A stretch of 64,000 bases of DNA from PRO6 sp035565775 (lineage in GTDB: Bacteria > Pseudomonadota > Alphaproteobacteria > Rhizobiales > Xanthobacteraceae): positions 372,001 to 436,000 of the forward strand of contig DATMRW010000023.1 in the NCBI GenBank assembly GCA_035565775.1, written 5' to 3'. Below, in pieces: positions 36,256 through 44,112 of the stretch; the first letter of the stretch is position 1; every line of letters starts with the position of its first letter. Under the pieces are notes generated by a model. It ran no database searches, was not told the origin of the DNA, and saw only the letters and a list, made by a program, of their open reading frames with translations. The translations under genes were made by a program, and so were the position numbers.

Positions 36256-36284
36256 TCGCGCGCCGGCGGGCTCAGCTGGCGTGC

Positions 36285-36512
36285 TCAGCTCGCAGTCTTG
36301 GCCGCGTTCGGAAAGTGGCGTGCCAGCACGGCCTCGGGCGTTGCATAGGCTTCCTGCCGGTCGACGCTCCAGTATTTCAGCTCGTCCAGCGGGATCTGTA
36401 CCCCGGTCACGGCGCAGAGGACGTAGGAACCCGGTGTCAGAATGCGATAGTCGCCGTCGAGATATTGAATTTTAGCTTCGCCCTGGCCTGATGGACCAAA
36501 CCTGTTGAGCAC
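36285..36512 (-). CDS. DUF2093 domain protein
   Basis: A 75-residue protein of the DUF2093 family, small and confined mainly to Alphaproteobacteria. The conserved pattern is visible: NRFGPSGQGEAKIQYLDGD, then YRILTPGSYVLCAVTG, then IPLDELKYWSVDRQEAY. GGAGAA precedes the start. Function is unknown. It lies between lpxK (convergent) and xseA (same strand, about 100 bases upstream). The compact strand-turn pattern suggests a small beta-fold domain. Confidence 0.88.
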   Translation of the reverse strand: MLNRFGPSGQGEAKIQYLDGDYRILTPGSYVLCAVTGVQIPLDELKYWSVDRQEAYATPEAVLARHFPNAAKTAS

Positions 36513-36612
36513 GCCCGTTCTCCTTGAATTTTGGTCAGATCAGACCGCTGCCCGTTAGATAATCCCTCCGCGCGCCGGGGTAAACCATTGCCGGCACCTT
36601 AAGGGTGGGCCG

Positions 36613-38253
36613 TCAAAACAGGTCGCCCTGGTCGCTGGTGCTCTTGGCCCGGCCGCGGGTGCCGGAGGGTTTTGACGCGGGTTTTGAGCCGGCGGGCTTG
36701 GCAGTTGCCGGCGGCGTCTCGTTCGGATCGGACGGTGAGCCGGTGCCGGCGACGGCGTCGATCTGGCCGTCGGCGAACTCGATGTCGAGGCGGCTGCCGG
36801 GGGCGACCTCGGCCGCGGTGTGGACCGGAACCCCGTTCTCGTCGCGGACAAGGGCAAAGCCGCGGGCCAGCACGTTGCGGTAGGACAGGGCGTCGAGCAC
36901 CTGGGTGGCATGGCTGAGCCGCCGCCAGCGCTGCTCGGTCGCGAGATCAATCGCGCGGCGGCTGTCGCGGCCGAGCCGGGCGACGCGTTCCTGGTCGGCG
37001 GCGATGCGGTGGCGCTGGGCGCTCACACTGGCCCGCAGCGAGGCTTTGAGGCGGGCGCTCCAGCCGTCGAGCAACTGGTGGCGGGACCTGGCCTGCACCG
37101 ACAGGCCGCGCCGGATGCGATCGCCAAGGCCGGCGACGCGGTCGCGCGAGCGGTCGATCTGGCTGGCGAGCGTGCGCACGGTGAGGCCGGCGGCGAGGCG
37201 CGACAGGCGCAGGCTGTGGAAGTGGTTGTTGGCGCGCAGCGCCCGTCCCAATCCGCCGGCCGACTGGTCGAAGCGCTGGCGCGGGATCGCCAATAGCCCT
37301 TCGGCGGTCGGCAAGGCGCGGACGGCGGCGCGCAGCTCGATGCGCCGCGCTTCCTGAGCGCGCTGCCAGCACAGCACCTTGCGGCGGAACAGCGAAGTGA
37401 CCTCGACCGCGATCTCGGCGCGCACCGGCACGGCCATTTCCGCCGCGGCGGTCGGGGTCGGCGCGCGGCGGTCGGCGACGAAATCGATCAGGGTGATGTC
37501 GGTCTCGTGGCCGACTGCCGAAATCAGCGGGATCATGCTGTTCGCGGCGGCGCGGACCACGATCTCCTCGTTGAAGCACCACAGGTCTTCCAGCGAGCCG
37601 CCGCCGCGCGCAACGATCAGGAGATCGGGCCTGGGAATGTCGCCGCCGTCGGGCAGCGCATTGAAGCCGTCGATGGCGGCGGCGATCTGCTCGGCCGCGC
37701 CGTCGCCCTGCACCCGCACCGGCCACACGAGAACGTGGCGCGGAAAGCGATCTTCGAGGCGGTGCAGAATATCGCGGATGACGGCGCCGGTCGGCGACGT
37801 GACGACGCCGATCACGGTCGGAAGCCACGGCAGGAGCTGCTTGCGCGCCTCGTCGAACAGGCCTTCGGCGGCGAGCTTTTTCTTGCGCTCCTCCATCAGC
37901 GCCATCAGCGCGCCGATGCCGGCGGGCTCCAGCGCCTCGATGACGATCTGATATTTGGACGAGCCGGGGAAGGTCGTGAGCTTGCCGGTGGCGATGACCT
38001 CGAGGCCCTCCTGCGGCTTGAAGCGCAGGCGGCCAGCGACGCCGCGCCAGATCACCGCCTCAATCTTCGCGCCCTCGTCCTTCAGGGCGAAATAGCAGTG
38101 GCCGGAGGAATGCGCGCCGCGGAACCCGGAAATCTCGCCCCGCACCCGGACATGGCCATAAGCATCTTCGACCGTCCGTTTCAGCGAGGAGGACAGTTCG
38201 GAGACGGTGAATTCCACCAGATTGGGCCGGATATCCGAAGCGGAAGCAGTCAT
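36613..38253 (-). CDS. xseA: Exodeoxyribonuclease VII large subunit
   Basis: The large subunit of exonuclease VII, which degrades single-stranded DNA to short oligonucleotides from either end. It has 546 residues. The OB-fold N-terminus shows FTVSELSSSLKRTVEDAY and HVRVRGEISGFRGAHSSGH; the catalytic domain shows IGVVTSPTGAVIRDILHRLE, then LLIVARGGGSLEDLWCFNEE and AVGHETDITLIDFVADRRAP, and the coiled-coil region follows. The C-terminus is long, proline- and alanine-rich and ends in TSDQGDLF. It diverges from purD. The small subunit xseB is not adjacent. Confidence 0.95.
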   Translation of the reverse strand: MTASASDIRPNLVEFTVSELSSSLKRTVEDAYGHVRVRGEISGFRGAHSSGHCYFALKDEGAKIEAVIWRGVAGRLRFKPQEGLEVIATGKLTTFPGSSKYQIVIEALEPAGIGALMALMEERKKKLAAEGLFDEARKQLLPWLPTVIGVVTSPTGAVIRDILHRLEDRFPRHVLVWPVRVQGDGAAEQIAAAIDGFNALPDGGDIPRPDLLIVARGGGSLEDLWCFNEEIVVRAAANSMIPLISAVGHETDITLIDFVADRRAPTPTAAAEMAVPVRAEIAVEVTSLFRRKVLCWQRAQEARRIELRAAVRALPTAEGLLAIPRQRFDQSAGGLGRALRANNHFHSLRLSRLAAGLTVRTLASQIDRSRDRVAGLGDRIRRGLSVQARSRHQLLDGWSARLKASLRASVSAQRHRIAADQERVARLGRDSRRAIDLATEQRWRRLSHATQVLDALSYRNVLARGFALVRDENGVPVHTAAEVAPGSRLDIEFADGQIDAVAGTGSPSDPNETPPATAKPAGSKPASKPSGTRGRAKSTSDQGDLF

Positions 38254-38372
38254 ACCAAAGCGAATCTTTTGTCGGGGACGAGGTGGCATGTTACACGCTT
38301 TCGCATCGCACTTAACCCACCGTCCGCGCCCCTTGAACAGGTCGCCGCGGCCTTGTCTGGTTTGGCTTTCCT

Positions 38373-39638
38373 ATGAATATCCTTCTCCTCGGTTCCGGCG
38401 GCCGCGAGCACGCGCTGGCCTGGAAAATCGCGGCGTCACCGCTGGTCGACAAGCTCTGGTGCGCGCCGGGGAACGCCGGCATCGCCCGGGAGGCGGTGTG
38501 CGTTGCGCTTGATCCCGCGGACCATGCCGCGGTGATCGCGTTCTGCCAGCGCGAAAAGGTCGATCTCGTGGTGATCGGCCCGGAAGTGCCGCTCGCCGCC
38601 GGCATCGTCGACGAGCTGGAAGACGCCGGCATTGCCGCGTTCGGCCCGAGCAAGGCGGCAGCCGAGCTGGAAGCCTCCAAGGGTTTCACCAAGGATCTTT
38701 GCCGCGAGCACGACATCCCGACCGCGGCCTATGAGCGCTTTGTCGACGCCGCGGCGGCCAAGGCCTACCTCCGCGCGCAGGGCGCACCAATCGTGGTGAA
38801 GGCCGACGGGCTCGCCGCCGGCAAGGGCGTCACGGTTGCGGCGACGGTCGAGGAGGCCGAAGCCGCCATTGATGCGATTTTCAGCGAAGACGGCGCTGCC
38901 GCGGTCATTGAGGAGATGCTGGTCGGCGAGGAGGCGTCGTTCTTCGTGCTTTGCGACGGCGAGCACGCCTTGCCGCTTGCGAGCGCTCAGGATCACAAGC
39001 GGGTGTTCGACGGCGACAAGGGTCCGAACACCGGCGGCATGGGCGCCTATTCCCCCGCGCCGGTGATGACCGAAGCCCTCACCGACGAAGTGATGGCCAA
39101 AATCATCATGCCGACCCTGCGCGCGATGAAGGGGCGCGGCGCCCCGTTCAAGGGCGTGCTGTTCGCTGGCCTGATGATCACCGAAGAGGGCCCGAAACTG
39201 ATCGAGTACAACGTGCGTTTCGGCGACCCGGAGACGCAGGTCCTGATGCCGCGCCTGATGTCGGACCTCGTGCCGGCGCTGATGGCGGCATGCGACGGCA
39301 TGCTGAGCAACTTCGATCTGCGCTGGTTCCCAGAGCCCGCGCTGACCGTCGTGATGGCCACCAAGGGCTATCCCGGCGACTACGCCAAGGGCTCGCGGAT
39401 CGAGGGCCTTGCGGACGCCGCGAAGGTCGAGGGCGTCGAGATTTTCCACGCTGGCACCAAGCAGGATGGCGATGCGATCCTCGCCAGCGGCGGCCGCGTG
39501 CTGAACATCACCGCCTCCGCGCCAACCATCGCCGAGGCGCAGCGCCGGGCCTATGAGGCGGTTGATCTCGTGCGCTGGCCGGAGGGCTTTTGCCGCCGCG
39601 ACATCGGCTGGCGGGCGGTGGCGCGCGAACAGAGCTGA
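38373..39638 (+). CDS. purD: Phosphoribosylamine-glycine ligase PurD
   Basis: The second enzyme of purine synthesis, which joins phosphoribosylamine and glycine with ATP. It has 421 residues, the usual length. Signatures are MNILLLGSGGREHALAWKI, the ATP-grasp segment KADGLAAGKGVTVA, and the GARS signature YNVRFGDPETQVLMPRL. The C-terminus FCRRDIGWRAVAREQS is typical. It diverges from xseA over 119 bases and is followed after 65 bases by the fluoroacetate dehalogenase gene on the same strand. Nothing unusual in motifs. Confidence 0.97.
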   Translation: MNILLLGSGGREHALAWKIAASPLVDKLWCAPGNAGIAREAVCVALDPADHAAVIAFCQREKVDLVVIGPEVPLAAGIVDELEDAGIAAFGPSKAAAELEASKGFTKDLCREHDIPTAAYERFVDAAAAKAYLRAQGAPIVVKADGLAAGKGVTVAATVEEAEAAIDAIFSEDGAAAVIEEMLVGEEASFFVLCDGEHALPLASAQDHKRVFDGDKGPNTGGMGAYSPAPVMTEALTDEVMAKIIMPTLRAMKGRGAPFKGVLFAGLMITEEGPKLIEYNVRFGDPETQVLMPRLMSDLVPALMAACDGMLSNFDLRWFPEPALTVVMATKGYPGDYAKGSRIEGLADAAKVEGVEIFHAGTKQDGDAILASGGRVLNITASAPTIAEAQRRAYEAVDLVRWPEGFCRRDIGWRAVAREQS

Positions 39639-39703
39639 TGGCCGCGCGAGGTTGAGGCTCAGGCGCGGTTCTGCTCAAGTAGGGCCGCGCGAAAGGAGCC
39701 GAT

Positions 39704-40612
39704 ATGTCAGACCTTGCCGATCTGTTCCCCGGATTTGCTTCCGAGTGGGTGTCGACCAGTTCCGGGCGCATCTTTGCCCGGGTCGGCGGCAATGGCCCGC
39801 CCGTGCTGCTGCTGCACGGCTTTCCGCAGACCCACGTGATGTGGCACCGGATCGCCCCGGCGCTGGCGGAAAGGTTTACGCTCGTCATCCCCGACCTGCC
39901 GGGCTACGGCTGGTCCGACGTGCCGCGCAGCGACGAGAACCACACGCCGTTCACCAAGCGCGCCATGGCCCGCACCATGGTCGAGGTGATGAGCCGGCTC
40001 GGCTACGTCCATTTCGCGGCTGTTGGCCATGATCGCGGCGGCAGGGTCGCCTACCGCCTCGCATTCGATCATCCGGGCCGGCTGTCGCGGCTTGCGGTGC
40101 TGGATATTCTGCCGACCTATGACTACTGGGCGAGGATGGACCGCGCCTATGCGCTCAAGATCTACCACTGGGCGTTTCTGGCGCAGCCCGAGCCGTTGCC
40201 GGAAACGCTGATCGGCAATGCTCCGGATTTCTATCTCAAGCAGGTGATGGCGAGCTGGACCGCGACCGGGACGCTCGACGCTTTCGATCCGCGGGCCATG
40301 GCCCATTACCTCACCGCCTTCCGCGATCCGCTCCGCATCCATGCGGCCTGCGAGGATTATCGCGCCGGGGCCTATGCCGATTTCGAGCACGACAAGGCCG
40401 ACCGCGAGGCAGGCAAGAAGATCACCGTGCCGCTGCTGGCGCTCTGGGGCGAGGTCGCGATCGCCTCGGCGGCTGCGCCGCCGCTCGAGGCGTGGAAGGC
40501 CTGGGCCAGCACGGTGAGCGGTGCCCCGGTGCGATCAGGACATTTCCTCGCCGAGGAAAATCCCGGCGACACGGGGGCGGAGCTCACGCAGTTTCTGGCT
40601 GAGATCGCCTGA
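39704..40612 (+). CDS. Fluoroacetate dehalogenase (haloacetate dehalogenase, FAcD type)
   Basis: An alpha/beta-hydrolase that removes fluoride or chloride from haloacetates to give glycolate. It has 302 residues. Compared with R. palustris RPA1163 by memory, every known active-site residue keeps both identity and number: nucleophile Asp110 and Arg111 and Arg114 in GHDRGGR, Asp134 in AVLDILPTY, fluoride-pocket His155 and Trp156 in KIYHWAF, Tyr219 in CEDYRAGAY, and His280 in SGHFLAEE. Epoxide hydrolases and other relatives lack the Arg111/Arg114 pair with the HW pocket. AAAGGAG stands before the ATG. Its product, glycolate, is the substrate of glcDEF encoded about 35 kb away. Natural substrate is unproven. 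Confidence 0.9.
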   Translation: MSDLADLFPGFASEWVSTSSGRIFARVGGNGPPVLLLHGFPQTHVMWHRIAPALAERFTLVIPDLPGYGWSDVPRSDENHTPFTKRAMARTMVEVMSRLGYVHFAAVGHDRGGRVAYRLAFDHPGRLSRLAVLDILPTYDYWARMDRAYALKIYHWAFLAQPEPLPETLIGNAPDFYLKQVMASWTATGTLDAFDPRAMAHYLTAFRDPLRIHAACEDYRAGAYADFEHDKADREAGKKITVPLLALWGEVAIASAAAPPLEAWKAWASTVSGAPVRSGHFLAEENPGDTGAELTQFLAEIA

Positions 40613-40616
40613 CGGC

Positions 40617-41063
40617 TCAGCGCAGCCGTTTGAAGAAATCGCGCAGGAGTTCTGCGGCCTCATTCTCGCCGATCGCGGAATATACATCCGGGGCGTGGTG
40701 GCAGGTCGGCGAGGAGTAGAACCGCACGCCCGACTCCACCGCGCCGCCTTTCGGGTCCGGCGCGGCGTAGTACAACCGCCGGATCCTTGCGAAAGAGATC
40801 GCCGCCGCACACATTGTGCAAGGTTCCAGCGTGACATACAGGTCGCAATCTGTCAGTCGTTCACTGCCCAGCCGGCGCGCGGCGTCGCGGATCGCAAGAA
40901 CCTCGGCATGTGCCATGGGGTCCCGGTCCGCCAGCGTTCGGTTGCTTGCGGCGGCGACAACCTCGCCATCGCGGACGACGACGCAGCCGATTGGTACTTC
41001 ACCGGCCCGAAAGGCCGCTTTTGCCTGTTCCAGAGCTAATTCCATGAAAGATCGTGCGGTCAT
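40617..41063 (-). CDS. tadA: tRNA-specific adenosine deaminase TadA
   Basis: The enzyme that deaminates A34 to inosine in tRNA-Arg(ACG). It has 148 residues. The zinc-binding cytidine deaminase-like motifs are complete: MAHAEVLAI (with the catalytic glutamate) and EPCTMCAAAISFARI. The FRAGEVPIGCVVVRDG opening is typical. It diverges from the pseudouridine synthase gene over 62 bases, and converges with the dehalogenase gene with four bases between the stops. Lengths and motifs are normal. Confidence 0.95.
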   Translation of the reverse strand: MTARSFMELALEQAKAAFRAGEVPIGCVVVRDGEVVAAASNRTLADRDPMAHAEVLAIRDAARRLGSERLTDCDLYVTLEPCTMCAAAISFARIRRLYYAAPDPKGGAVESGVRFYSSPTCHHAPDVYSAIGENEAAELLRDFFKRLR

Positions 41064-41125
41064 GCCTCGTCTCGCGCGATTAACTCTGTTACGAGAGCGC
41101 TTCTGTTTTTCAGTCGAGAGATGTC

Positions 41126-43267
41126 ATGCCCCGCAATACCGATAAACACAACGACCGTCCGCGCCGCCCGGCCGGGCCGCCTGCGCGCGGCAAGGGTGGA
41201 GCCAAGGCCGGCGGCGCTGGCCGGGGCGGGCCACGTTCTTTCGGCAAGGGTGAGGGCTCGGGAGGCGACGAGCGTCAGAGCCGCGGCGCCGGCAAGCCGT
41301 CATTCGGCGGCAAGTCTTTTGGTGGCAAGTCTTTTGGCGGCAAGTCTTTTGGCGGCAAGTCTTCCGGTGGAAAGTCTTTCGGCAGCCGTCCTCGCGGCGC
41401 CGAAGGCGAGCGGCCGCGTTTCGGCGACAAGCCGTTCGGCAAGAAGAAATTCGGCGATAAGGAATTTGGCGAGCGCAATTTTGCGGATCGCAAGCTCGGT
41501 CATCGCAAGTTTGGCGATCGGAAGTTCGATGATCGCCCGCGTCGCGAGGATGGAGAGCGCGGCGGTTTCCGCAAGTTCGATCGACCGCGGGATGACCGCC
41601 CACAGCGCGAGGGCGCGGAGCGCGGCGGCTTCCGTAAGTTCGATCGACCGCGGGATGACCGCCCGCAGCGCGAGGGCGCGGAGCGCGGCGGCTTCCGCAA
41701 GTTCGATCGTCCGCGTGATGACCGCCCGCAGCGTGAGGGCGCGGAGCGCGGCGGTTTCCGCAAGTTCGACCGCCCGCGTGATGATCGCCCGCAGCGTGAG
41801 GGCGCGGAGCGCGGCGGTTTCCGCAAGTTCGACCGCCCGCGTGATGATCGCCCGCGTCGCGAGGATGGCGAGCGCGGTGGCTTCCGCAAGTTCGATCGTC
41901 CGCGTGATGATCGCCCGCAGCGCGAGGGCGCGGAGCGCGGCGGCTTCCGCAAGTTCGATCGTCCGCGTGATGACCGCCCGCAGCGCGAGGGCGCGGAGCG
42001 CGGTGGCTTCCGCAAGTTCGATCGTCCCCATGGTGATCGCCCCCACGGCGACCGCCCCCGGCGCGACGATGGTGAACGCGGCGGCTTCCGCAAAAATTTT
42101 GACCGTCATGGCGATCGCGAGCGTGGCGGCTGGGACGAGCATCCGCGCAGCGAATCCCGCTGGCGCGATCGGAACGATCGCGGCGACTTCGGCAAGCGCG
42201 CCGGCTTTGCGCCGCGCGACAACAAATTCCGCGATAGGGAATTTCAGGACCGAAAGCCCTATGGCGCCAAGTCCGAGAGCGAGCGGCGCGCTCCGCCGCC
42301 GCGCAATGAAAACAAGGTTGGCGAGCGCATTGCCAAAATCATCGCGCGCGCCGGCGCCTGTTCGCGTCGCGAGGCCGAAGAGTGGATCACGCAGGGCCGC
42401 GTGGCCGTCAACGGCCGCGTGATCAACTCGCCGGCGCTCGACGTGACCGAGCGCGATGTCGTGACCATCGATGGCGCGCCGTTGCCGGAGCGCGAGCGCA
42501 CGCGGCTGTTTCTCTATCACAAGCCGCGCGGGCTGATGACGACCCATGCCGACCCCGAGGGGCGGCCGACGGTGTTTGACAATCTGCCTGAAGGGTTGCC
42601 GCGCCTGATCAGTATCGGTCGCCTCGATTTCAACACCGAGGGTCTGTTGCTGCTGACCAATGACGGCGGGCTTGCCCGCGTGCTCGAACTGCCGCAGACC
42701 GCATGGCTGCGCCGCTACCGCGTGCGCGCACACGGCGAGGTGACGCAGGCCCAGCTCGACAAGCTGCGCGACGGCATCGAGGTCGATGGCGTTCAGTACG
42801 GCGCGATCGAAGCGACACTCGAGCGCGAGCAGGGCTCCAATGTCTGGATCACTTTCGCCATTCGCGAAGGCAAGAACCGCGAAGTGCGCAACGTGCTGGC
42901 GCATCTCGGCCTTGAGGTGAACCGCCTGATCCGCATTTCCTACGGCCCGTTCCAGCTCGCCGAGCTGGAGGAAGGCAAGGTCGAGGAAATCCGCGCCCGC
43001 GTCTTGCGCGAGCAGCTCGGCGAGCGCGTCACCGCCCAGGCCGGCGCCTATTTCGGCACACCGGTGGTCGATCCGTCGCAGATCGGCGTCAAGGCCAAGC
43101 CGCCGCGCCCCAAACGCGAAACCGTGGCGGACCGCAAGGGCCGCAAGGTGGTGGTCGAGCGTTCGGGCGATCCCGACCGCGAAGACAATGAGCGCCCCGG
43201 CTCGGCGCCGTATCGGCGCCCCAAGCGCGGCTATCACGGCAAGCGCGATTTCACGCCGCGGGACTGA
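41126..43267 (+). CDS. rluB: rRNA pseudouridine synthase RluB/RsuA type with very long repetitive N-terminal region
   Basis: A pseudouridine synthase of the RsuA/RluB/RluE/RluF family that acts on ribosomal RNA. The protein has 713 residues, more than twice the length of the family core. Residues 1-390 are low complexity: a GGKSF repeat block (about 60-85), a charged FGDRKF block, then eight copies of GGFRKFDRP with 21-residue spacing (about 139-310). The folded part starts near 393 with an S4 RNA-binding domain (VGERIAKIIARAGACSRREA) and continues with FLYHKPRGLMTTHAD and the catalytic-aspartate motif SIGRLDFNTEGLLLLTNDGG (Asp501). The C-terminal tail is again basic. It is followed three bases later by rsmD. 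RluB versus RluE/RsuA specificity is inferred from family usage. Confidence 0.88.
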   Translation: MPRNTDKHNDRPRRPAGPPARGKGGAKAGGAGRGGPRSFGKGEGSGGDERQSRGAGKPSFGGKSFGGKSFGGKSFGGKSSGGKSFGSRPRGAEGERPRFGDKPFGKKKFGDKEFGERNFADRKLGHRKFGDRKFDDRPRREDGERGGFRKFDRPRDDRPQREGAERGGFRKFDRPRDDRPQREGAERGGFRKFDRPRDDRPQREGAERGGFRKFDRPRDDRPQREGAERGGFRKFDRPRDDRPRREDGERGGFRKFDRPRDDRPQREGAERGGFRKFDRPRDDRPQREGAERGGFRKFDRPHGDRPHGDRPRRDDGERGGFRKNFDRHGDRERGGWDEHPRSESRWRDRNDRGDFGKRAGFAPRDNKFRDREFQDRKPYGAKSESERRAPPPRNENKVGERIAKIIARAGACSRREAEEWITQGRVAVNGRVINSPALDVTERDVVTIDGAPLPERERTRLFLYHKPRGLMTTHADPEGRPTVFDNLPEGLPRLISIGRLDFNTEGLLLLTNDGGLARVLELPQTAWLRRYRVRAHGEVTQAQLDKLRDGIEVDGVQYGAIEATLEREQGSNVWITFAIREGKNREVRNVLAHLGLEVNRLIRISYGPFQLAELEEGKVEEIRARVLREQLGERVTAQAGAYFGTPVVDPSQIGVKAKPPRPKRETVADRKGRKVVVERSGDPDREDNERPGSAPYRRPKRGYHGKRDFTPRD
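41303..41380 (+). repeat. 15-bp tandem repeats coding GGKSF
   Basis: Five 15-base units code for a GGKS(F/S) pentapeptide in the N-terminus of the pseudouridine synthase. Several units are identical at the nucleotide level, which suggests recent slippage expansion. Confidence 0.85.
41543..42115 (+). repeat. 63-bp tandem coding repeat array in the pseudouridine synthase gene
   Basis: Seven regular 63-base units (41543-41983), a longer eighth unit and a degenerate ninth, each coding a 21-residue unit with the core GGFRKFDRP and acidic/basic flanks. Neighbouring units differ by few substitutions, and two variant types (with EDGE or EGAE) alternate, which fits unequal exchange. Length is a multiple of three, so copy number can vary without a frameshift. 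Confidence 0.93.
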
Positions 43268-43270
43268 GTC

Positions 43271-43828
43271 ATGCGCGTGATCGGCGGGCGGCTGCGCGGC
43301 CGCAATCTGGCGTCACCGTCGTCGCAGGTCATCCGCCCCACGGCGGATCGCCTGCGCCAGGCGTTGTTCAATATTCTGATGCACGCCTATGACGATCCGA
43401 TCTCCGGCGCGCGGGTGCTCGATCTGTTTGCCGGCACCGGCGCGCTCGGTATCGAGGCGGTGTCGCGCGATGCCGGCTTTGTGCTGTTCGTCGACAACGG
43501 CGCTGAGGCTCGCGCCGTATTGCGCAGCAATGTCGAGGCGCTGGGGCTCGGCGGCGTCACAAAGATCTTTCGGCGCGACGCGACCAATCTCGGCGACGTT
43601 CATCCCAACACGCCGTTCTCCTTCGCCTTCATGGATCCGCCTTATGGGCAGGGGCTCGCGGAAAAGTCGCTCGCCTCGCTGCGTGACGGCGGCTGGCTGA
43701 CGCCGGAGGCGCTGGTCGTCGTCGAGGAGGCGACCTCGGCGGCGTTCAAGGCGCCGGAAGGTTTTGAGGAGCTGGAGCGCCGCGCCTACGACGACACCGA
43801 GTTCGTGTTTCTGAAGCGCGCTTATTAG
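43271..43828 (+). CDS. rsmD: 16S rRNA (guanine-966-N2)-methyltransferase RsmD
   Basis: A SAM-dependent methyltransferase that methylates G966 of 16S rRNA. It has 185 residues. The family features are MRVIGGRLRGRNLASPSS, IRPTADRLRQALFNIL, the SAM site VLDLFAGTGALGIEAVSR and the catalytic DPPY in FAFMDPPYGQGLAEKSL. It follows the pseudouridine synthase gene by three bases, so two rRNA-modifying enzymes share a transcript. It converges with a small AT-rich gene, with one base between the stops. Confidence 0.95.
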   Translation: MRVIGGRLRGRNLASPSSQVIRPTADRLRQALFNILMHAYDDPISGARVLDLFAGTGALGIEAVSRDAGFVLFVDNGAEARAVLRSNVEALGLGGVTKIFRRDATNLGDVHPNTPFSFAFMDPPYGQGLAEKSLASLRDGGWLTPEALVVVEEATSAAFKAPEGFEELERRAYDDTEFVFLKRAY

Positions 43829-43829
43829 G

Positions 43830-44075
43830 TTAAGAACGGACGCGCCAAACTCCTCTTGGTGTTTGGTCGGTTGGCACAAGGATTCCGTTATCTCGCAGGT
43901 ATTGTGCGGCCCATCTCATATCGTACTGCCAAAGATAAAATCCCTCGCCATGCCGTCTGAGATCATTCTCATGATGATCCCAAATGTACTTCGCGACTTG
44001 TAAGATCGTCGCTTCTCCTCCGTGCCGTTTAATGGCAACCAAAACCCAATCCTTAAGATCATCTTTGTATGGCAT
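43830..44075 (-). CDS. Small winged-helix protein resembling the N-terminal domain of Mrr restriction systems
   Basis: An 81-residue protein that looks like a single winged helix: DWVLVAIKRHGGEATILQV, then the recognition segment KYIWDHHENDLRRHGEGF, and WAAQYLRDNGILVPTD followed by GVWRVRS, a pattern like the Mrr_N domain that precedes restriction nuclease domains. GGAGGGAGG precedes the ATG, so it is probably expressed. The gene and its flanks (43829-44112) are visibly AT-richer and use different codons from the neighbours, a sign of recent acquisition. It has no nuclease domain and no methylase nearby. It could be a stand-alone DNA-binding regulator; the family match is tentative. Confidence 0.55.
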   Translation of the reverse strand: MPYKDDLKDWVLVAIKRHGGEATILQVAKYIWDHHENDLRRHGEGFYLWQYDMRWAAQYLRDNGILVPTDQTPRGVWRVRS

Positions 44076-44112
44076 ATCGCCTCCCTCCTTTCTTTTGTAT
44101 TTTTGATTTATT

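Noticed and set aside
41543..42115. Tandem 63-bp repeats considered as a CRISPR array
   Set aside because: Units are head-to-tail without unique spacers, in frame, and code for a repeated peptide in a complete enzyme gene.
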